Assembly: GCA_045628085.1 (NCBI GenBank)
Contig: JAZQOZ010000032.1
Coordinates: 1-58,144 of the forward strand
Length of the DNA: 58,144 bases
Reading direction: 5' to 3'
DNA from: Firm-04 sp045628085
GTDB lineage: Bacteria > Bacillota > Clostridia > Oscillospirales > Ruminococcaceae
Shown here: positions 34,907 to 43,916 of the stretch, piece after piece
Numbering within the stretch: the first letter of the stretch is position 1
How the letters are laid out: each line of letters starts with the position of its first letter
Notes under the pieces: generated by a model
The model's input: only the letters and a program-made list of their open reading frames with translations
Told to the model about the DNA's origin: nothing
The model's database searches: none
Position numbers and translations under genes: made by a program

Positions 34907-34943
34907 AAAGGACAGCCTGACGGATCGGGCTGTCCTTTTTGCT
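34907..34943. terminator. Right duplicate of the terminator hairpin, bidirectional, serving the patatin gene
   Basis: AAAGGACAGCC pairs with GGCTGTCCTTT, with T on the plus side and A-rich bases on the other, 18 bp past the patatin stop at 34956. Confidence 0.78.
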
Positions 34944-34955
34944 GTAATGGAACGA

Positions 34956-36059
34956 TCAGTGCTTGCGCAGTTCAAGGACTGATTCATAATCGGTGAGTGC
35001 ATCGAGCAAAAGCTGCGGCTGCATCACCCATGCAACACGGATGTTATTGGCATCCAGAATACGGTAATGGATCTGCATTCCGGGGGTACGCTGCTGCTGC
35101 AAACGCCAGCCGTCAATTTCAAAGATGTTGTCGTAGAAGAAATTGCCGCCCATTGTCGGGAGCTGAACATTCGGCGCAAAGCGTGTGCCGTATTCGGTAA
35201 GGAAACCGGAAAGCTGCGCAGAATTCAGGAAAAGCCGCCGCATTTTCTGAACCAGCAGTGCAGAGATCTCATCCTGTGTCAATTCAGAAGTGCCGTGACC
35301 GGAGAGAACAGCCTTTGCATCTGCATAGCCTTGTTCCAGATTCGCCTGAATTTTGTTCTGTGCAAAATTGAGTGTGCCGGTCAGCAGATTACCCATCGGT
35401 TTCGTAGGCTTGATGAGCGTGAAATCGCAGTCCGGATAATTTTCGATCAGATTGATGCCGCTGTTGGACGAATTGCCATAGAGGGAAAGCTGCGGACGCA
35501 TCGAAACGAGCAGCATATTGCGGTAGCCTTCGGCATAGATAGGCTGAACGCAGAGATCGCCTTCCGGTGTCATGCTGCCGTCCATAAATTCTCTGCCAAG
35601 ATAGCGCTCCGGCGCATAAATATGCGGAATGGCGGAGGATGCGAGCAGGAGTGTGCGGATCGCGTCAGCGGAAAGACCGTTCAGCTTAAAGAAAACGGGC
35701 TGATTTTCAGCGATATCGTGAACGCTGACGTATGTTGAAATGCTGGATGCGCTGACCTGCTCCAGCGGAAGCTGATTGATCATGCGGACCAGACCTTCAC
35801 GCGAGAAGAACGCGCCGTCAGAGCCGCGTGCGAGCAGATCGGAGGGCTGTATCTGTTCCCAGATGCGCTTTGCATAAGCAGGATCGCCGATCGCAAACAG
35901 TGCCGCATTCAGTGCGCCGACAGAGCAGCCTGCCACAGCGGTCATACCGGAGGCAATGCCGGCTTCCGCGAGCGCCTGCCATGCGCCGATCTGAAAAGCA
36001 CCTTTTGCGCCGCCGCCGCCGAACAGCAGGGCATTCGGTTTCTTTGTCGTTTGTTCCAT
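34956..36059 (-). CDS. Patatin-like phospholipase
   Basis: 367 aa. Oxyanion loop GGGGAKGAFQIG (residues 14-25), nucleophile elbow GCSVG with Ser46, and the catalytic Asp of the dyad in FMDGSMTPEGD (near 160). There is no signal peptide, so it is cytosolic or membrane-associated. It should hydrolyse acyl esters of phospholipids; the true substrate is unknown. The C-terminal 150 residues are not assigned to a domain. GGAG precedes the ATG at 36059. Confidence 0.9.
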   Translation of the reverse strand: MEQTTKKPNALLFGGGGAKGAFQIGAWQALAEAGIASGMTAVAGCSVGALNAALFAIGDPAYAKRIWEQIQPSDLLARGSDGAFFSREGLVRMINQLPLEQVSASSISTYVSVHDIAENQPVFFKLNGLSADAIRTLLLASSAIPHIYAPERYLGREFMDGSMTPEGDLCVQPIYAEGYRNMLLVSMRPQLSLYGNSSNSGINLIENYPDCDFTLIKPTKPMGNLLTGTLNFAQNKIQANLEQGYADAKAVLSGHGTSELTQDEISALLVQKMRRLFLNSAQLSGFLTEYGTRFAPNVQLPTMGGNFFYDNIFEIDGWRLQQQRTPGMQIHYRILDANNIRVAWVMQPQLLLDALTDYESVLELRKH

Positions 36060-36143
36060 AAGTCTACTCCTTTCGGACTTGTCGGGTGTATGTATTGTAT
36101 GTCATAAAACTGCCGCAGGCGGATGTGCCTGCCGGCTGTTTTC

Positions 36144-36172
36144 ATCATAGCATGAACGGAACAATTTGTCAA
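36144..36172 (-). promoter_or_regulatory. Sigma-A promoter of the patatin gene
   Basis: TTGACA (36172-36167) and TATGAT (36149-36144) on the minus strand with a 17 bp spacer. Confidence 0.75.
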
Positions 36173-36303
36173 GTATTTCACATCATTTTTCATGCGTTTG
36201 CCACAAACCGGCAGAACATCGGATGATTCTGTTTCCGATCGCTGATCCGGTTTCGGATTATCCGGCAGATGATCTGCATATAGTGGAGCAGGAGGCGATC
36301 GTG

Positions 36304-37434
36304 ATGAAATTGCGCACATTTATCATATCGGTGATTATGATACTGACCGTGACAGTGAATATCCTGCCAATGCGAACAGCGGCAGAAGAACCGGAAAAGA
36401 CCTGCTGTACGGCGCTGATCGAAGCGCAGACAGGAATGTGCCTTGCAGGAACAGAGCCGGAAAAGATCGTGCCGATCGGCACGCAGACGAAGCTCATGAC
36501 GGTTTATCTTGCGGCGGAAATGATCGCGGCAGGCAGGCTGGGCTTTGAGGAAACTGTGACAGTATCGCCGTCGGCGGAGGGAAAGGAAGGTGCAACGGTC
36601 TGGCTGCGTGCAGGCGAAAAAATGACGGTACACGATCTGCTGAAAGCGGTTATCATCGGCAATGCAAATGATGCCTGTACTGCGCTTGCCTGCCGGATAT
36701 CAGGTTCAGAGCAGCAGTTCGTGATGGAGATGAATGCGGCGGCGTTTACGCTTGGAATGCGGCACACGCGCTTTGCGGACTGTACCGGATTATCGGCAGA
36801 TGATCTCTCAACAGCACATGAACTCGGAATATTGTGCCGCGGACTGCTGCAATACGATTTCCTGATACCGATGATGACAACATGGCGCGATTTTCTGCGC
36901 GGCGGGGAAACGGAGCTTGTATCCGAGAATCATCTGACGAAAAGCTATGAGGGAATGCGCGGCATGAAAGCCGGACACGGTGAAGCATCCGGATATACGC
37001 TGACGCTTGCGGCGGAGCGCGGACAGCTTTGCATGATCGCGGTCGTACTTGGCAGTGATGACGATGATCTGCGGTTTGAAACGGCAAAGTCGCTGCTGCA
37101 TGAGGGCTTGACCGGCTACTATGTCACGACACCGGACTATTCTGCGGAATTTATGCAGCCGATGAAGGTGCGGCACGGGACAGCGGAGGCAGTACTTGCG
37201 GAAACAGGTGAGCTGTTATCGGTTGCACTGCGGAAAGGCGGACAGATCAGCAGTGTGACGGTGCTGCCGCGCTGGCTGGATGCGCCGGTAAAGAAAAATG
37301 CGGTGATCGGGGCGGCTGCATTCTATTGTGATGATACATTGATATGCGAGGCGGAACTGCGTGCATCGGAAACAGTACCGCGGCGCAGATTTCCGGATAC
37401 GCTGCGGATGCTGCTCAGCGCACTTTTCCGTTAA
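36304..37434 (+). CDS. D-alanyl-D-alanine carboxypeptidase-like protein with altered catalytic motifs
   Basis: 376 aa, ATG 36304 with AGGAGG upstream. A signal peptide (residues 1-27, ISVIMILTVTVNILPMRTAA) precedes a DacF/PBP5-like peptidase domain and a C-terminal beta domain, ending in a short amphipathic tail (FPDTLRMLLSALFR) that could touch the membrane. The order of elements matches S11 peptidases, but SxxK reads TQTK (Thr60-Lys63), SxN reads NAN (120-122) and KTG reads KAG (222-224). With the nucleophilic serine gone it may be inactive and act as a structural or regulatory wall protein. The second-last position before the tail keeps the family fold. Sequencing error cannot explain three separate motifs. 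Confidence 0.87.
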   Translation: MKLRTFIISVIMILTVTVNILPMRTAAEEPEKTCCTALIEAQTGMCLAGTEPEKIVPIGTQTKLMTVYLAAEMIAAGRLGFEETVTVSPSAEGKEGATVWLRAGEKMTVHDLLKAVIIGNANDACTALACRISGSEQQFVMEMNAAAFTLGMRHTRFADCTGLSADDLSTAHELGILCRGLLQYDFLIPMMTTWRDFLRGGETELVSENHLTKSYEGMRGMKAGHGEASGYTLTLAAERGQLCMIAVVLGSDDDDLRFETAKSLLHEGLTGYYVTTPDYSAEFMQPMKVRHGTAEAVLAETGELLSVALRKGGQISSVTVLPRWLDAPVKKNAVIGAAAFYCDDTLICEAELRASETVPRRRFPDTLRMLLSALFR

Positions 37435-37538
37435 AGCGGCGCACTGCGAAGTATGCGCATGATCTATTTGCCGATTTGGTTAATATGTTCAATGGATTTT
37501 ATAAAATTTGGTATTATTGCCAAAAAGGAAGAAAGCAC

Positions 37539-37567
37539 TTGCATTCTTTGCGAAAGTATAGTAAAAT
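37539..37567 (+). promoter_or_regulatory. Sigma-A promoter of pgi
   Basis: TTGCAT (37539-37544) and TAAAAT (37562-37567), 17 bp spacer; the leader is about 115 nt before the ATG at 37688. Confidence 0.7.
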
Positions 37568-37687
37568 ATAAGAGTATAGGTGATACTGCCGCCTTTTTTC
37601 CGGAAAGGACTGCGCAGAATGCTTATTGATCCCGCCGCGCCGTCAGATGGCACGGCAAATACAAGTAGTAGTGGAGGATGTAACATT

Positions 37688-39022
37688 ATGGCTTTGAAGC
37701 TGAACACCAGCTATCTGTCCGCTTTCCTCGGCAAGGATGAGCTGAAGGGCATTGCTGTCCAGACAGAGGCTGCAGCAAAGGTTCTGCATGACAAGACCGG
37801 GCTCGGAAATGATTTTCTGGGCTGGCTGACGCTGCCGACCGATTATGATAAGGATGAGTTTGCCCGCATTCAGGCTGCGGCAGCACGCATCAAAGAACAG
37901 GCAGATGTTCTGATCGTCATCGGTATCGGCGGTTCCTATCTCGGAGCGCGTGCAGCGATCGAACTGCTCAAATCGCCGTTCTATAATAATATGAAAAAGG
38001 ACACCCCTGACATTTACTATGTCGGAAACAATATCTCCCCGACCTATCTGAATGAGGTACTGTCGATCTGCGAGGGCAGAAACATTGCTGTCAATGTCAT
38101 TTCCAAATCCGGTACAACGACAGAGCCTGCTCTTGCTTTCCGTATCTTCAAGAAACTGCTGGAGGACAAGTACGGCAAAGATGAGGCGAAGAAGCGTATT
38201 TACTGCACAACGGACAAGGCACGCGGTACGCTCAAGAACCTTGCAGATGCAGAGGGCTATGAGAGCTTTGTTATTCCGGATGATGTCGGCGGGCGTTTTT
38301 CTGTTCTGACCGCTGTCGGTCTGCTGCCGATCGCTGCTGCCGGCTGCGATATCGAAAAGCTGATGGCAGGCGCGGCTGCTGCACAGAAAGCATACTGCGC
38401 ACCGTTTGAGGAGAATGACTGCTACAAATATGCAGCGCTCCGCAACATTTTCTACCGCAAGGGAAAGGCTGTCGAAATGGTCGTCAGCTACGATCCTTCC
38501 ATGGCTATGATGAACGAGTGGTACAAGCAGCTCTACGGCGAATCCGAGGGCAAGGACAATAAGGGACTGTTCCCGTCCTCTGCGATCTTCTCGACCGATC
38601 TGCACTCCATGGGACAGTATATTCAGGACGGCGCAAGACTGCTGTTTGAAACCGTCATTGATATCAAAGAGCCGAAAAAGGATCTGTTCCTGAAGCCGGA
38701 TGCAGACAATGCAGACGGACTCAACTTCCTGACCGGTCAGAATATGAGCATCGTCAACCGCCGTGCATTGGAAGGTACGATCCTTGCACATACTGAGGGC
38801 GGCGTTCCGAACATCGTTCTGGAAATGGATGATACCGCAGAGGAATCTCTCGGCTGGCTCATCTACTTCTTTGAGAAGGCGTGTGCAGTTTCCGGCTATA
38901 TGCTCGGTGTCAACCCGTTCAATCAGCCCGGTGTTGAAAGCTATAAGAAGAATATGTTCGCACTGCTCGGCAAACCCGGCTATGAGGACATGAAGGCTGA
39001 ACTCGAAGCAAAACTCAACTAA
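37688..39022 (+). CDS. pgi: Glucose-6-phosphate isomerase
   Basis: 444 aa from MALKLNTSYLSAFLG with GGAGG upstream. Motifs VIGIGGSYLGARAAIELL, VISKSGTTTEPALAFRIFKK and the C-terminal GVESYKKNMFALLGKPGYE fit the short Firmicutes/archaeal-length bacterial Pgi. It interconverts glucose-6-phosphate and fructose-6-phosphate. Codon use is biased toward high-expression codons. The in-frame upstream extension to 37580 has no homology. Confidence 0.97.
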   Translation: MALKLNTSYLSAFLGKDELKGIAVQTEAAAKVLHDKTGLGNDFLGWLTLPTDYDKDEFARIQAAAARIKEQADVLIVIGIGGSYLGARAAIELLKSPFYNNMKKDTPDIYYVGNNISPTYLNEVLSICEGRNIAVNVISKSGTTTEPALAFRIFKKLLEDKYGKDEAKKRIYCTTDKARGTLKNLADAEGYESFVIPDDVGGRFSVLTAVGLLPIAAAGCDIEKLMAGAAAAQKAYCAPFEENDCYKYAALRNIFYRKGKAVEMVVSYDPSMAMMNEWYKQLYGESEGKDNKGLFPSSAIFSTDLHSMGQYIQDGARLLFETVIDIKEPKKDLFLKPDADNADGLNFLTGQNMSIVNRRALEGTILAHTEGGVPNIVLEMDDTAEESLGWLIYFFEKACAVSGYMLGVNPFNQPGVESYKKNMFALLGKPGYEDMKAELEAKLN

Positions 39023-39096
39023 TTTACACAGGTTCCCGTAATCCATGCTGCTGCGGAATGCAGCGCACGATTTGAAATTAAGAAGGGAGAATTACT

Positions 39097-39516
39097 ATGA
39101 TTCAAGTAATTACCGGAAAAAGAGGCTCTGGCAAGACCAAGATTCTGCTGGGCATGATCGACGACGCGGTGAAGGCATCCACCGGCGATATCATCTGCAT
39201 TGAAAAGTGCATGAAGCTCACATACAGCGTTAATCACAAGGTTCGCCTTGTCGATGCAGAGCGCTACAACATCAACGGCTTTGATATGTTCTATGGTTTC
39301 ATTGCAGGCGTTCTCGCAGGCAACTATGATATCAAGGAAGTCTTTGTTGACGGTATCCTCAAGATCGGCGGCAGAAACTATGATGAGCTGGGCGCACTGC
39401 TCGAAAAGCTCGATATTCTCACCGGCGATGATGTTCAGATGATCTTCACAGTATCCGAAGATAATGAAAATCTGCCGGAGACTGTGCTGAAATACCTGAT
39501 TCCGCAGGCTGACTGA
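39097..39516 (+). CDS. Small P-loop protein, unknown function
   Basis: 139 aa. Walker A QVITGKRGSGKTKILLGM starts at residue 3, and a Walker B-like KEVFVDGILKIG follows near 90; the C-terminal LTGDDVQMIFTVSEDNENLP could hold a sensor segment. The short length suggests a minimal nucleotide-binding fold. Homologues in clostridia are sometimes labelled twitching-motility-like, without proof. AAGGGAG precedes the ATG. It lies between pgi and the yceD promoter. Confidence 0.75.
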   Translation: MIQVITGKRGSGKTKILLGMIDDAVKASTGDIICIEKCMKLTYSVNHKVRLVDAERYNINGFDMFYGFIAGVLAGNYDIKEVFVDGILKIGGRNYDELGALLEKLDILTGDDVQMIFTVSEDNENLPETVLKYLIPQAD

Positions 39517-39556
39517 TCAGAAATTTGGCTGAAATGCCGCAAATTCTGAGATTTGA

Positions 39557-39585
39557 TTGACAAAAAGCGGCGTTTTTGGTATAAT
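39557..39585 (+). promoter_or_regulatory. Consensus sigma-A promoter of yceD-rpmF
   Basis: TTGACA (39557-39562) and TATAAT (39580-39585), both perfect, with a 17 bp spacer. Confidence 0.87.
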
Positions 39586-39643
39586 CATTCCGTAATGCTA
39601 TGTGCAAAAACGCCGCAGATTTCTGAAGGGTGGGTTGTTTTCT

Positions 39644-40138
39644 ATGCAGGAGGTATCAGGCGAATACCGGATCTCTGTCCGATCGCTTCTGCTGCGTCCG
39701 GATGAGAAAAAAACGCTGTCCCTCGAAATCAACGCCGATACGGCGGCATCCTACGGGCTGCCGTGCGTGAAGCTCCCGAGGCTGGAGGGATTGCTCGAAA
39801 ACCGTGCGGGCGTGCTGATGATGAATTATCAGCTGAGCTGCATTCCTGCTCTGGAATGTGACCGCTGCCTCGCACCCGTGGAGATGTCTGTCGAGGAAAG
39901 ATTCTCACACGTCATTGTCACGGAAACTGCCTCGGAAGATAACGATGCCGAGTATCTGCTGGCACCCGATGCGATGTTGGATCTCGCGGAAGTCGCAATG
40001 ACGGATCTGAGGCTTTCTATGCCGACAAAGATCCTGTGCAGTCCGGATTGTAAGGGGCTTTGCCCCGTCTGCGGTCAGAACCGCAATCTCTCCGAATGCG
40101 AATGTGACACCGGTGATATCACTCTGAGCTATCAGTGA
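39644..40138 (+). CDS. YceD/DUF177 family protein
   Basis: 164 aa from the ATG at 39644 (GTG at 39602 is possible). Characteristic CDRCLAPVEMSVEERFSHV and a C-terminal cysteine cluster LCSPDCKGLCPVCGQNRN with ECEC identify DUF177. It always lies upstream of rpmF in bacteria and is linked to 23S rRNA maturation in plants and bacteria. The cysteines probably hold zinc. Confidence 0.9.
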   Translation: MQEVSGEYRISVRSLLLRPDEKKTLSLEINADTAASYGLPCVKLPRLEGLLENRAGVLMMNYQLSCIPALECDRCLAPVEMSVEERFSHVIVTETASEDNDAEYLLAPDAMLDLAEVAMTDLRLSMPTKILCSPDCKGLCPVCGQNRNLSECECDTGDITLSYQ

Positions 40139-40196
40139 TCCGGCAGTCGCGTTTTTACCATTACGCTAGCGCAATTTATTAAAGGAGGTGCCGACA

Positions 40197-40382
40197 ATGG
40201 CAGTACCGAAGGCAAAAGTTTCCAAGGCAAGACGCAATACACGCCGTTCCGCAGTCAGCAAGCTGGCTATGCCTGCAATGAGCGTTTGCTCTAACTGCGG
40301 CGCAATCAAAGCGCCCCATAAGGTTTGCAAGAAGTGCGGATTCTATAATGGCGTTGCTGTACTCAAGATCGATGAGGAGTAA
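40197..40382 (+). CDS. rpmF: Ribosomal protein bL32
   Basis: 61 aa starting MAVPKAKVSKARRNTRRS, with the zinc ribbon VCSNCGAIKAPHKVCKKCGFYNG. GGAGG precedes the ATG at 40197. Cotranscribed with yceD. plsX, the usual next gene, is not here. Confidence 0.97.
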   Translation: MAVPKAKVSKARRNTRRSAVSKLAMPAMSVCSNCGAIKAPHKVCKKCGFYNGVAVLKIDEE

Positions 40383-40410
40383 TCTTCTGGTTTTGTAACA
40401 AGCGTACTGC

Positions 40411-40447
40411 AAAAGGGGAGAGGGACGAGGTGTGCTTCTCCCCTTTT
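40411..40447 (+). terminator. Hairpin after rpmF, probable terminator
   Basis: AAAAGGGGAGA pairs with TTCTCCCCTTTT around a 14-nt loop. The T-run is part of the stem; GTGTTTTAT follows. Confidence 0.65.
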
Positions 40448-40473
40448 CGTGTTTTATAGGGTGGGATTTTGTT

Positions 40474-40821
40474 ATGGCTTATCATTATCATATCACCAGG
40501 GCAGCATTCTGGGATGCTGATACCTGTCCGATTCGCATTGAGGAAGTTGAACAAATTGCTGAGCTTCTGCCGCCGGGATTTCAGATCGACTGGGAAGGCG
40601 TACTGGAAGTTCGTACACCTTATGGGATCGAAACGGAGCAGATCGGCCCCTGCCTGTTCTATCAGGATTATTATATGCCGGATGTGCGCGTGTATATCCG
40701 GTTTCAGGACGATGTGCCGCAGTTTGAATTGGATGATCCAAGCAAAATAGAGCCGTTTCTGGAGCTTGCAGGGCTGCTGAAAGCTGCCGTGCAGGACGAT
40801 GACGGTCTGATCTATTCCTGA
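40474..40821 (+). CDS. Hypothetical protein, 115 aa
   Basis: Starts MAYHYHITRAAFWDADTCPI, 29 bp after the terminator-like hairpin; GGGTGGG lies upstream. Acidic, soluble, with no signal or helix. Contains IGPCLFYQDYYMPDVRVYIRF. It does not match a family I know. It ends 26 bp before the DUF512 gene and is probably cotranscribed with it. Confidence 0.7.
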   Translation: MAYHYHITRAAFWDADTCPIRIEEVEQIAELLPPGFQIDWEGVLEVRTPYGIETEQIGPCLFYQDYYMPDVRVYIRFQDDVPQFELDDPSKIEPFLELAGLLKAAVQDDDGLIYS

Positions 40822-40847
40822 ATGATATTGACTGCCGGAGGTTCAAT

Positions 40848-42152
40848 GTGATCGAAATTACTGATGTCATAAAAGGTTCTCCGGCTGCAAAAGCAGGAAT
40901 CAATGCCGGAGATCAGCTCATTTCCGTGAATGAGACCGTGATACGCGATGTGCTGGATTATCGCTTTGCGATCGCTGACCGGCTGCTTGCCGTGAAATGT
41001 CAGCGCGGCGAATCGGCATTTACCGTGCAGATCCGGAAACAGGAATATGAAGATACCGGACTCTGTTTCGCAACGGCACTCATGGACGAAAAGCAGACCT
41101 GCGGCAATCACTGCATCTTCTGCTTTATCGACCAGAATCCGAAAGGAATGCGCGATACGATCTATTTTAAGGATGATGATGCGCGGCTTTCTTTTTTGCA
41201 GGGCAGCTATATCACGCTGACCAATCTCACGGATGAAGATGTGGAACGGATCATCCGGATGCACATGACAGTCAATGTTTCTGTGCAGACGACTGATCCG
41301 ATGTTGCGGAATAAAATGCTCGGCAATAAAAAAGCCGGTGAATCTTTGAAATATCTTCGGCAAATGGCGGATGCAGGCGTTCCGATGAACTGTCAGATCG
41401 TGCTGTGTCCGACATGGAATGACGGCGATCATCTGCATAAAACACTTGCTGATCTCTTTTCGATGGTGCCGGCTGTTGAGAGCATTGCCGTTGTGCCGTT
41501 TGGTATGACGAAACATCGTGAGCATCTTTGCCCGATCCCTGCATTTACGATGGAATCGGCACGCGCTGCGATTGAACAGATCGAAGCAGTACAGCGCTGG
41601 AGCTTGCAGGAGCATGGCAGCCGTATCGTTTACGCATCCGATGAACTGTATCTGCTGGCGAATCTGCCGCTGCCGGATGATGCGGCATACGAGGGATATC
41701 CGCAGTATGAAAACGGTGTCGGAATGCTCCGCTATCTCATGAATGAATTTTATGATGCGCTCGAAGATGCCGAATATGACGGTGATGCACGCTTTCTGAC
41801 AATCGCAACAGGTGAAGCGGCTGCACCGTTCCTCAGTCAGATGATGCACGATCTGGAAACGAAATTTCCGCAGGTGCATTGTCAGGTCATTCCGGTCGAA
41901 AATGATTTCTACGGGCATACCATTACCGTTGCAGGTCTGCTGACCTATCACGATCTCAGCAGGACACTGAAAGACCGCGATCTCGGCAGCGCTGTTCTGC
42001 TGACGGAGACCTGTCTGCGGCATGACGATGTGTTCCTCGATGATAAATCACGCGAGGATTTGCAGGCGTATCTCGGATTGCCGGTCATTCGGACAAAGGT
42101 GGACGGTTATGTGCTGCTTGATACCGTTCTGGGATATGCTGACGGCTGTTGA
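40848..42152 (+). CDS. DUF512 radical-SAM-like protein with N-terminal PDZ
   Basis: 434 aa, GTG start with GGAGG. An N-terminal PDZ-like module (VIKGSPAAKAGINAGDQLIS) precedes a cysteine cluster CGNHCIFCFIDQNPKGMR of CX3CX2C type that fits a radical-SAM iron-sulfur site, and the DUF512 C-terminal domain. The family is widespread in Firmicutes and lies next to der, as here; its biochemical role is unknown, with a ribosome or RNA link suspected from neighbours. Confidence 0.9.
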   Translation: MIEITDVIKGSPAAKAGINAGDQLISVNETVIRDVLDYRFAIADRLLAVKCQRGESAFTVQIRKQEYEDTGLCFATALMDEKQTCGNHCIFCFIDQNPKGMRDTIYFKDDDARLSFLQGSYITLTNLTDEDVERIIRMHMTVNVSVQTTDPMLRNKMLGNKKAGESLKYLRQMADAGVPMNCQIVLCPTWNDGDHLHKTLADLFSMVPAVESIAVVPFGMTKHREHLCPIPAFTMESARAAIEQIEAVQRWSLQEHGSRIVYASDELYLLANLPLPDDAAYEGYPQYENGVGMLRYLMNEFYDALEDAEYDGDARFLTIATGEAAAPFLSQMMHDLETKFPQVHCQVIPVENDFYGHTITVAGLLTYHDLSRTLKDRDLGSAVLLTETCLRHDDVFLDDKSREDLQAYLGLPVIRTKVDGYVLLDTVLGYADGC

Positions 42153-42526
42153 TTCAGTTGTCAAGATTCCAAGCGCGATCCTGCGTTTCCCGACTGCATG
42201 AAGCGCGTTCTTTCATTCAGTAACTCTGTTCACACACCCGGGGCTTGCCGAATCCCGTCTGCTCCGTATGCACGATGCACGGATGCATTCGGAATCGCAG
42301 CGCCCTCTATATATAGTTCCGAAACAGGCAAAAGTTGTACGTTTGCGTGCAACTATGACAAGAATTGTAATCAATTATTAAGAAACGGATGCGTTGCGGG
42401 ACTGATGCATACAAATTGAAACATAATATGGGATCCCCAAGGGATATCCATTTGGTCAGTTCAAGGGCTGAATGCCCTTGCAGGATATGAGGCAAAGCCC
42501 CATAAATACAAAGGAGTGCAGGCAGA
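42153..42526 (+). promoter_or_regulatory. Long leader region before der with several hairpins
   Basis: 374 bp without a gene. Stems seen: AGTTGTACG/CGTGCAACT (42333-42354), AATTG/CAATT, CAAGGGC/GCCCTTG (42462-42480) and TATGAGGC/GCCCCATA (42486-42504, one mismatch). The last ends 6 bp before AAGGAG of der and could gate its ribosome binding site. No U-run, so not terminators. The CAAGGGC stem resembles the second stem of the dispersed element, but similarity is too short to claim. Confidence 0.45.
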
Positions 42527-43864
42527 ATGGCTTTACCGGTAGTTGCCGTGGTCGGTCGTCCGAATGTCGGAAAATCGACTCTTTTCAATAAACTCGTCGG
42601 ACAGCGGCTCTCGATCGTCGAGGATACGCCCGGTGTCACACGCGACCGCATCTATGCCAAGGCAGAATGGTGCGGCAGAAACTTTATGGTCGTCGATACC
42701 GGCGGTATTGAGCCGAAAACCGATGACCATATGCTCGAACAAATGCGCAGACAGGCGGAACTTGCGATCGAACGTGCGGATGTCATTGTCCTTGTGACCG
42801 ATCTGCGCTCCGGCGTGACAGCAAATGATCTCGATGTTGCAAATATGCTGCAAAAATCCGGCAAGCCGATCGTTCTCTGTGTCAATAAATGTGACAGTAT
42901 CGGCGAAATGCCGCCTGAGTTCTATGAATTCTATAATCTCGGTCTGGGTGATCCGTATCCCGTTTCGTCTCTGCACGGAAACGGAACAGGTGATATGCTC
43001 GATGCCGTCTGCGAACTGTTCCCCGAAGATGCCGAAAATGAGGAAGATACAGAGCGTATCGCTGTTGCCGTGATCGGAAAACCGAATGTCGGCAAATCAA
43101 GCCTCATCAATTATCTTGCCGGCGAGGAACGCAGCATTGTTGCAAATGAAGCCGGTACGACACGCGATGCCATCGACCTGCCCTTTGAAAATGAAACCGG
43201 TAAATATCTGTTCATTGATACCGCAGGTATCCGCAAGAAATCGAAAATTTCCGATGATATTGAGCATTACAGTGTATTGCGTGCATTTATGGCGGTTGAC
43301 CGCGCTCAGGTCGCTGTGATCATCGTCGATGCAACGACCGGATTTACCGAGCAGGACAGCAAGGTCGCAGGCTATGCGCATCAGCAGGGCAAGGCGTGCA
43401 TCGTCTGCGTCAATAAATGGGATCTTGTTGAGAAAGACGGCAAGACCATGCAGGAATTCCAGAAGAAACTCGAAAATGATTTCAGCTTCATGAGCTATGT
43501 GCCGTTCCTGTTCATCAGCGCAAAGACCGGTCAGCGCGTACAAAAACTGTTCCCGCTGATCCAGCAGGTCGCCGCAAATAATGCAATGCGCATTACGACC
43601 GGTAAGCTGAATGATGTTCTCGCATACGCAACAGCGCGTGTGCAGCCGCCGACCGATAAGGGCAAGCGCCTCAAAATTTATTACATGACGCAGGCAGGCT
43701 CACAGCCGCCGACTTTCGTTTTCTTTGTCAATCGCTCCGATCTGTTCCATTTTTCATATCAGCGCTACCTCGAAAATCAGCTCCGCGAAACCTTCGGTCT
43801 GGAAGGTACACCGGTGCGGTTTATCATCCGTGAGCGCGGCAACGACAGCGGCAGCAAGGGCTGA
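42527..43864 (+). CDS. der: GTPase Der (EngA)
   Basis: 445 aa with two tandem G domains: VAVVGRPNVGKSTLFNKLV at the start and VAVIGKPNVGKSSLINYL near 180, each with its DTGG or DTAG and NKxD motifs (VNKCDS, VNKWDL). The C-terminal KH-like domain follows (PPTFVFFVNRSDLFHFSYQR). It acts in 50S ribosome assembly. It heads the der-plsY-gpsA block. Confidence 0.97.
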   Translation: MALPVVAVVGRPNVGKSTLFNKLVGQRLSIVEDTPGVTRDRIYAKAEWCGRNFMVVDTGGIEPKTDDHMLEQMRRQAELAIERADVIVLVTDLRSGVTANDLDVANMLQKSGKPIVLCVNKCDSIGEMPPEFYEFYNLGLGDPYPVSSLHGNGTGDMLDAVCELFPEDAENEEDTERIAVAVIGKPNVGKSSLINYLAGEERSIVANEAGTTRDAIDLPFENETGKYLFIDTAGIRKKSKISDDIEHYSVLRAFMAVDRAQVAVIIVDATTGFTEQDSKVAGYAHQQGKACIVCVNKWDLVEKDGKTMQEFQKKLENDFSFMSYVPFLFISAKTGQRVQKLFPLIQQVAANNAMRITTGKLNDVLAYATARVQPPTDKGKRLKIYYMTQAGSQPPTFVFFVNRSDLFHFSYQRYLENQLRETFGLEGTPVRFIIRERGNDSGSKG

Positions 43865-43916
43865 CACCGCCGATTCCGCACTGTATTGATCGAATCTCAT
43901 TTTAGGAGAAATCTGT

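Noticed and set aside
37643..39046. 467-codon minus-strand open frame
   Set aside because: Antisense to pgi, with no start signals and a low-complexity Cys/Arg/Ile-rich product.
42153..42526. A fourth copy of the dispersed element before der
   Set aside because: Only one short stem (CAAGGGC/GCCCTTG) is shared; the ends and the other two stems are absent.
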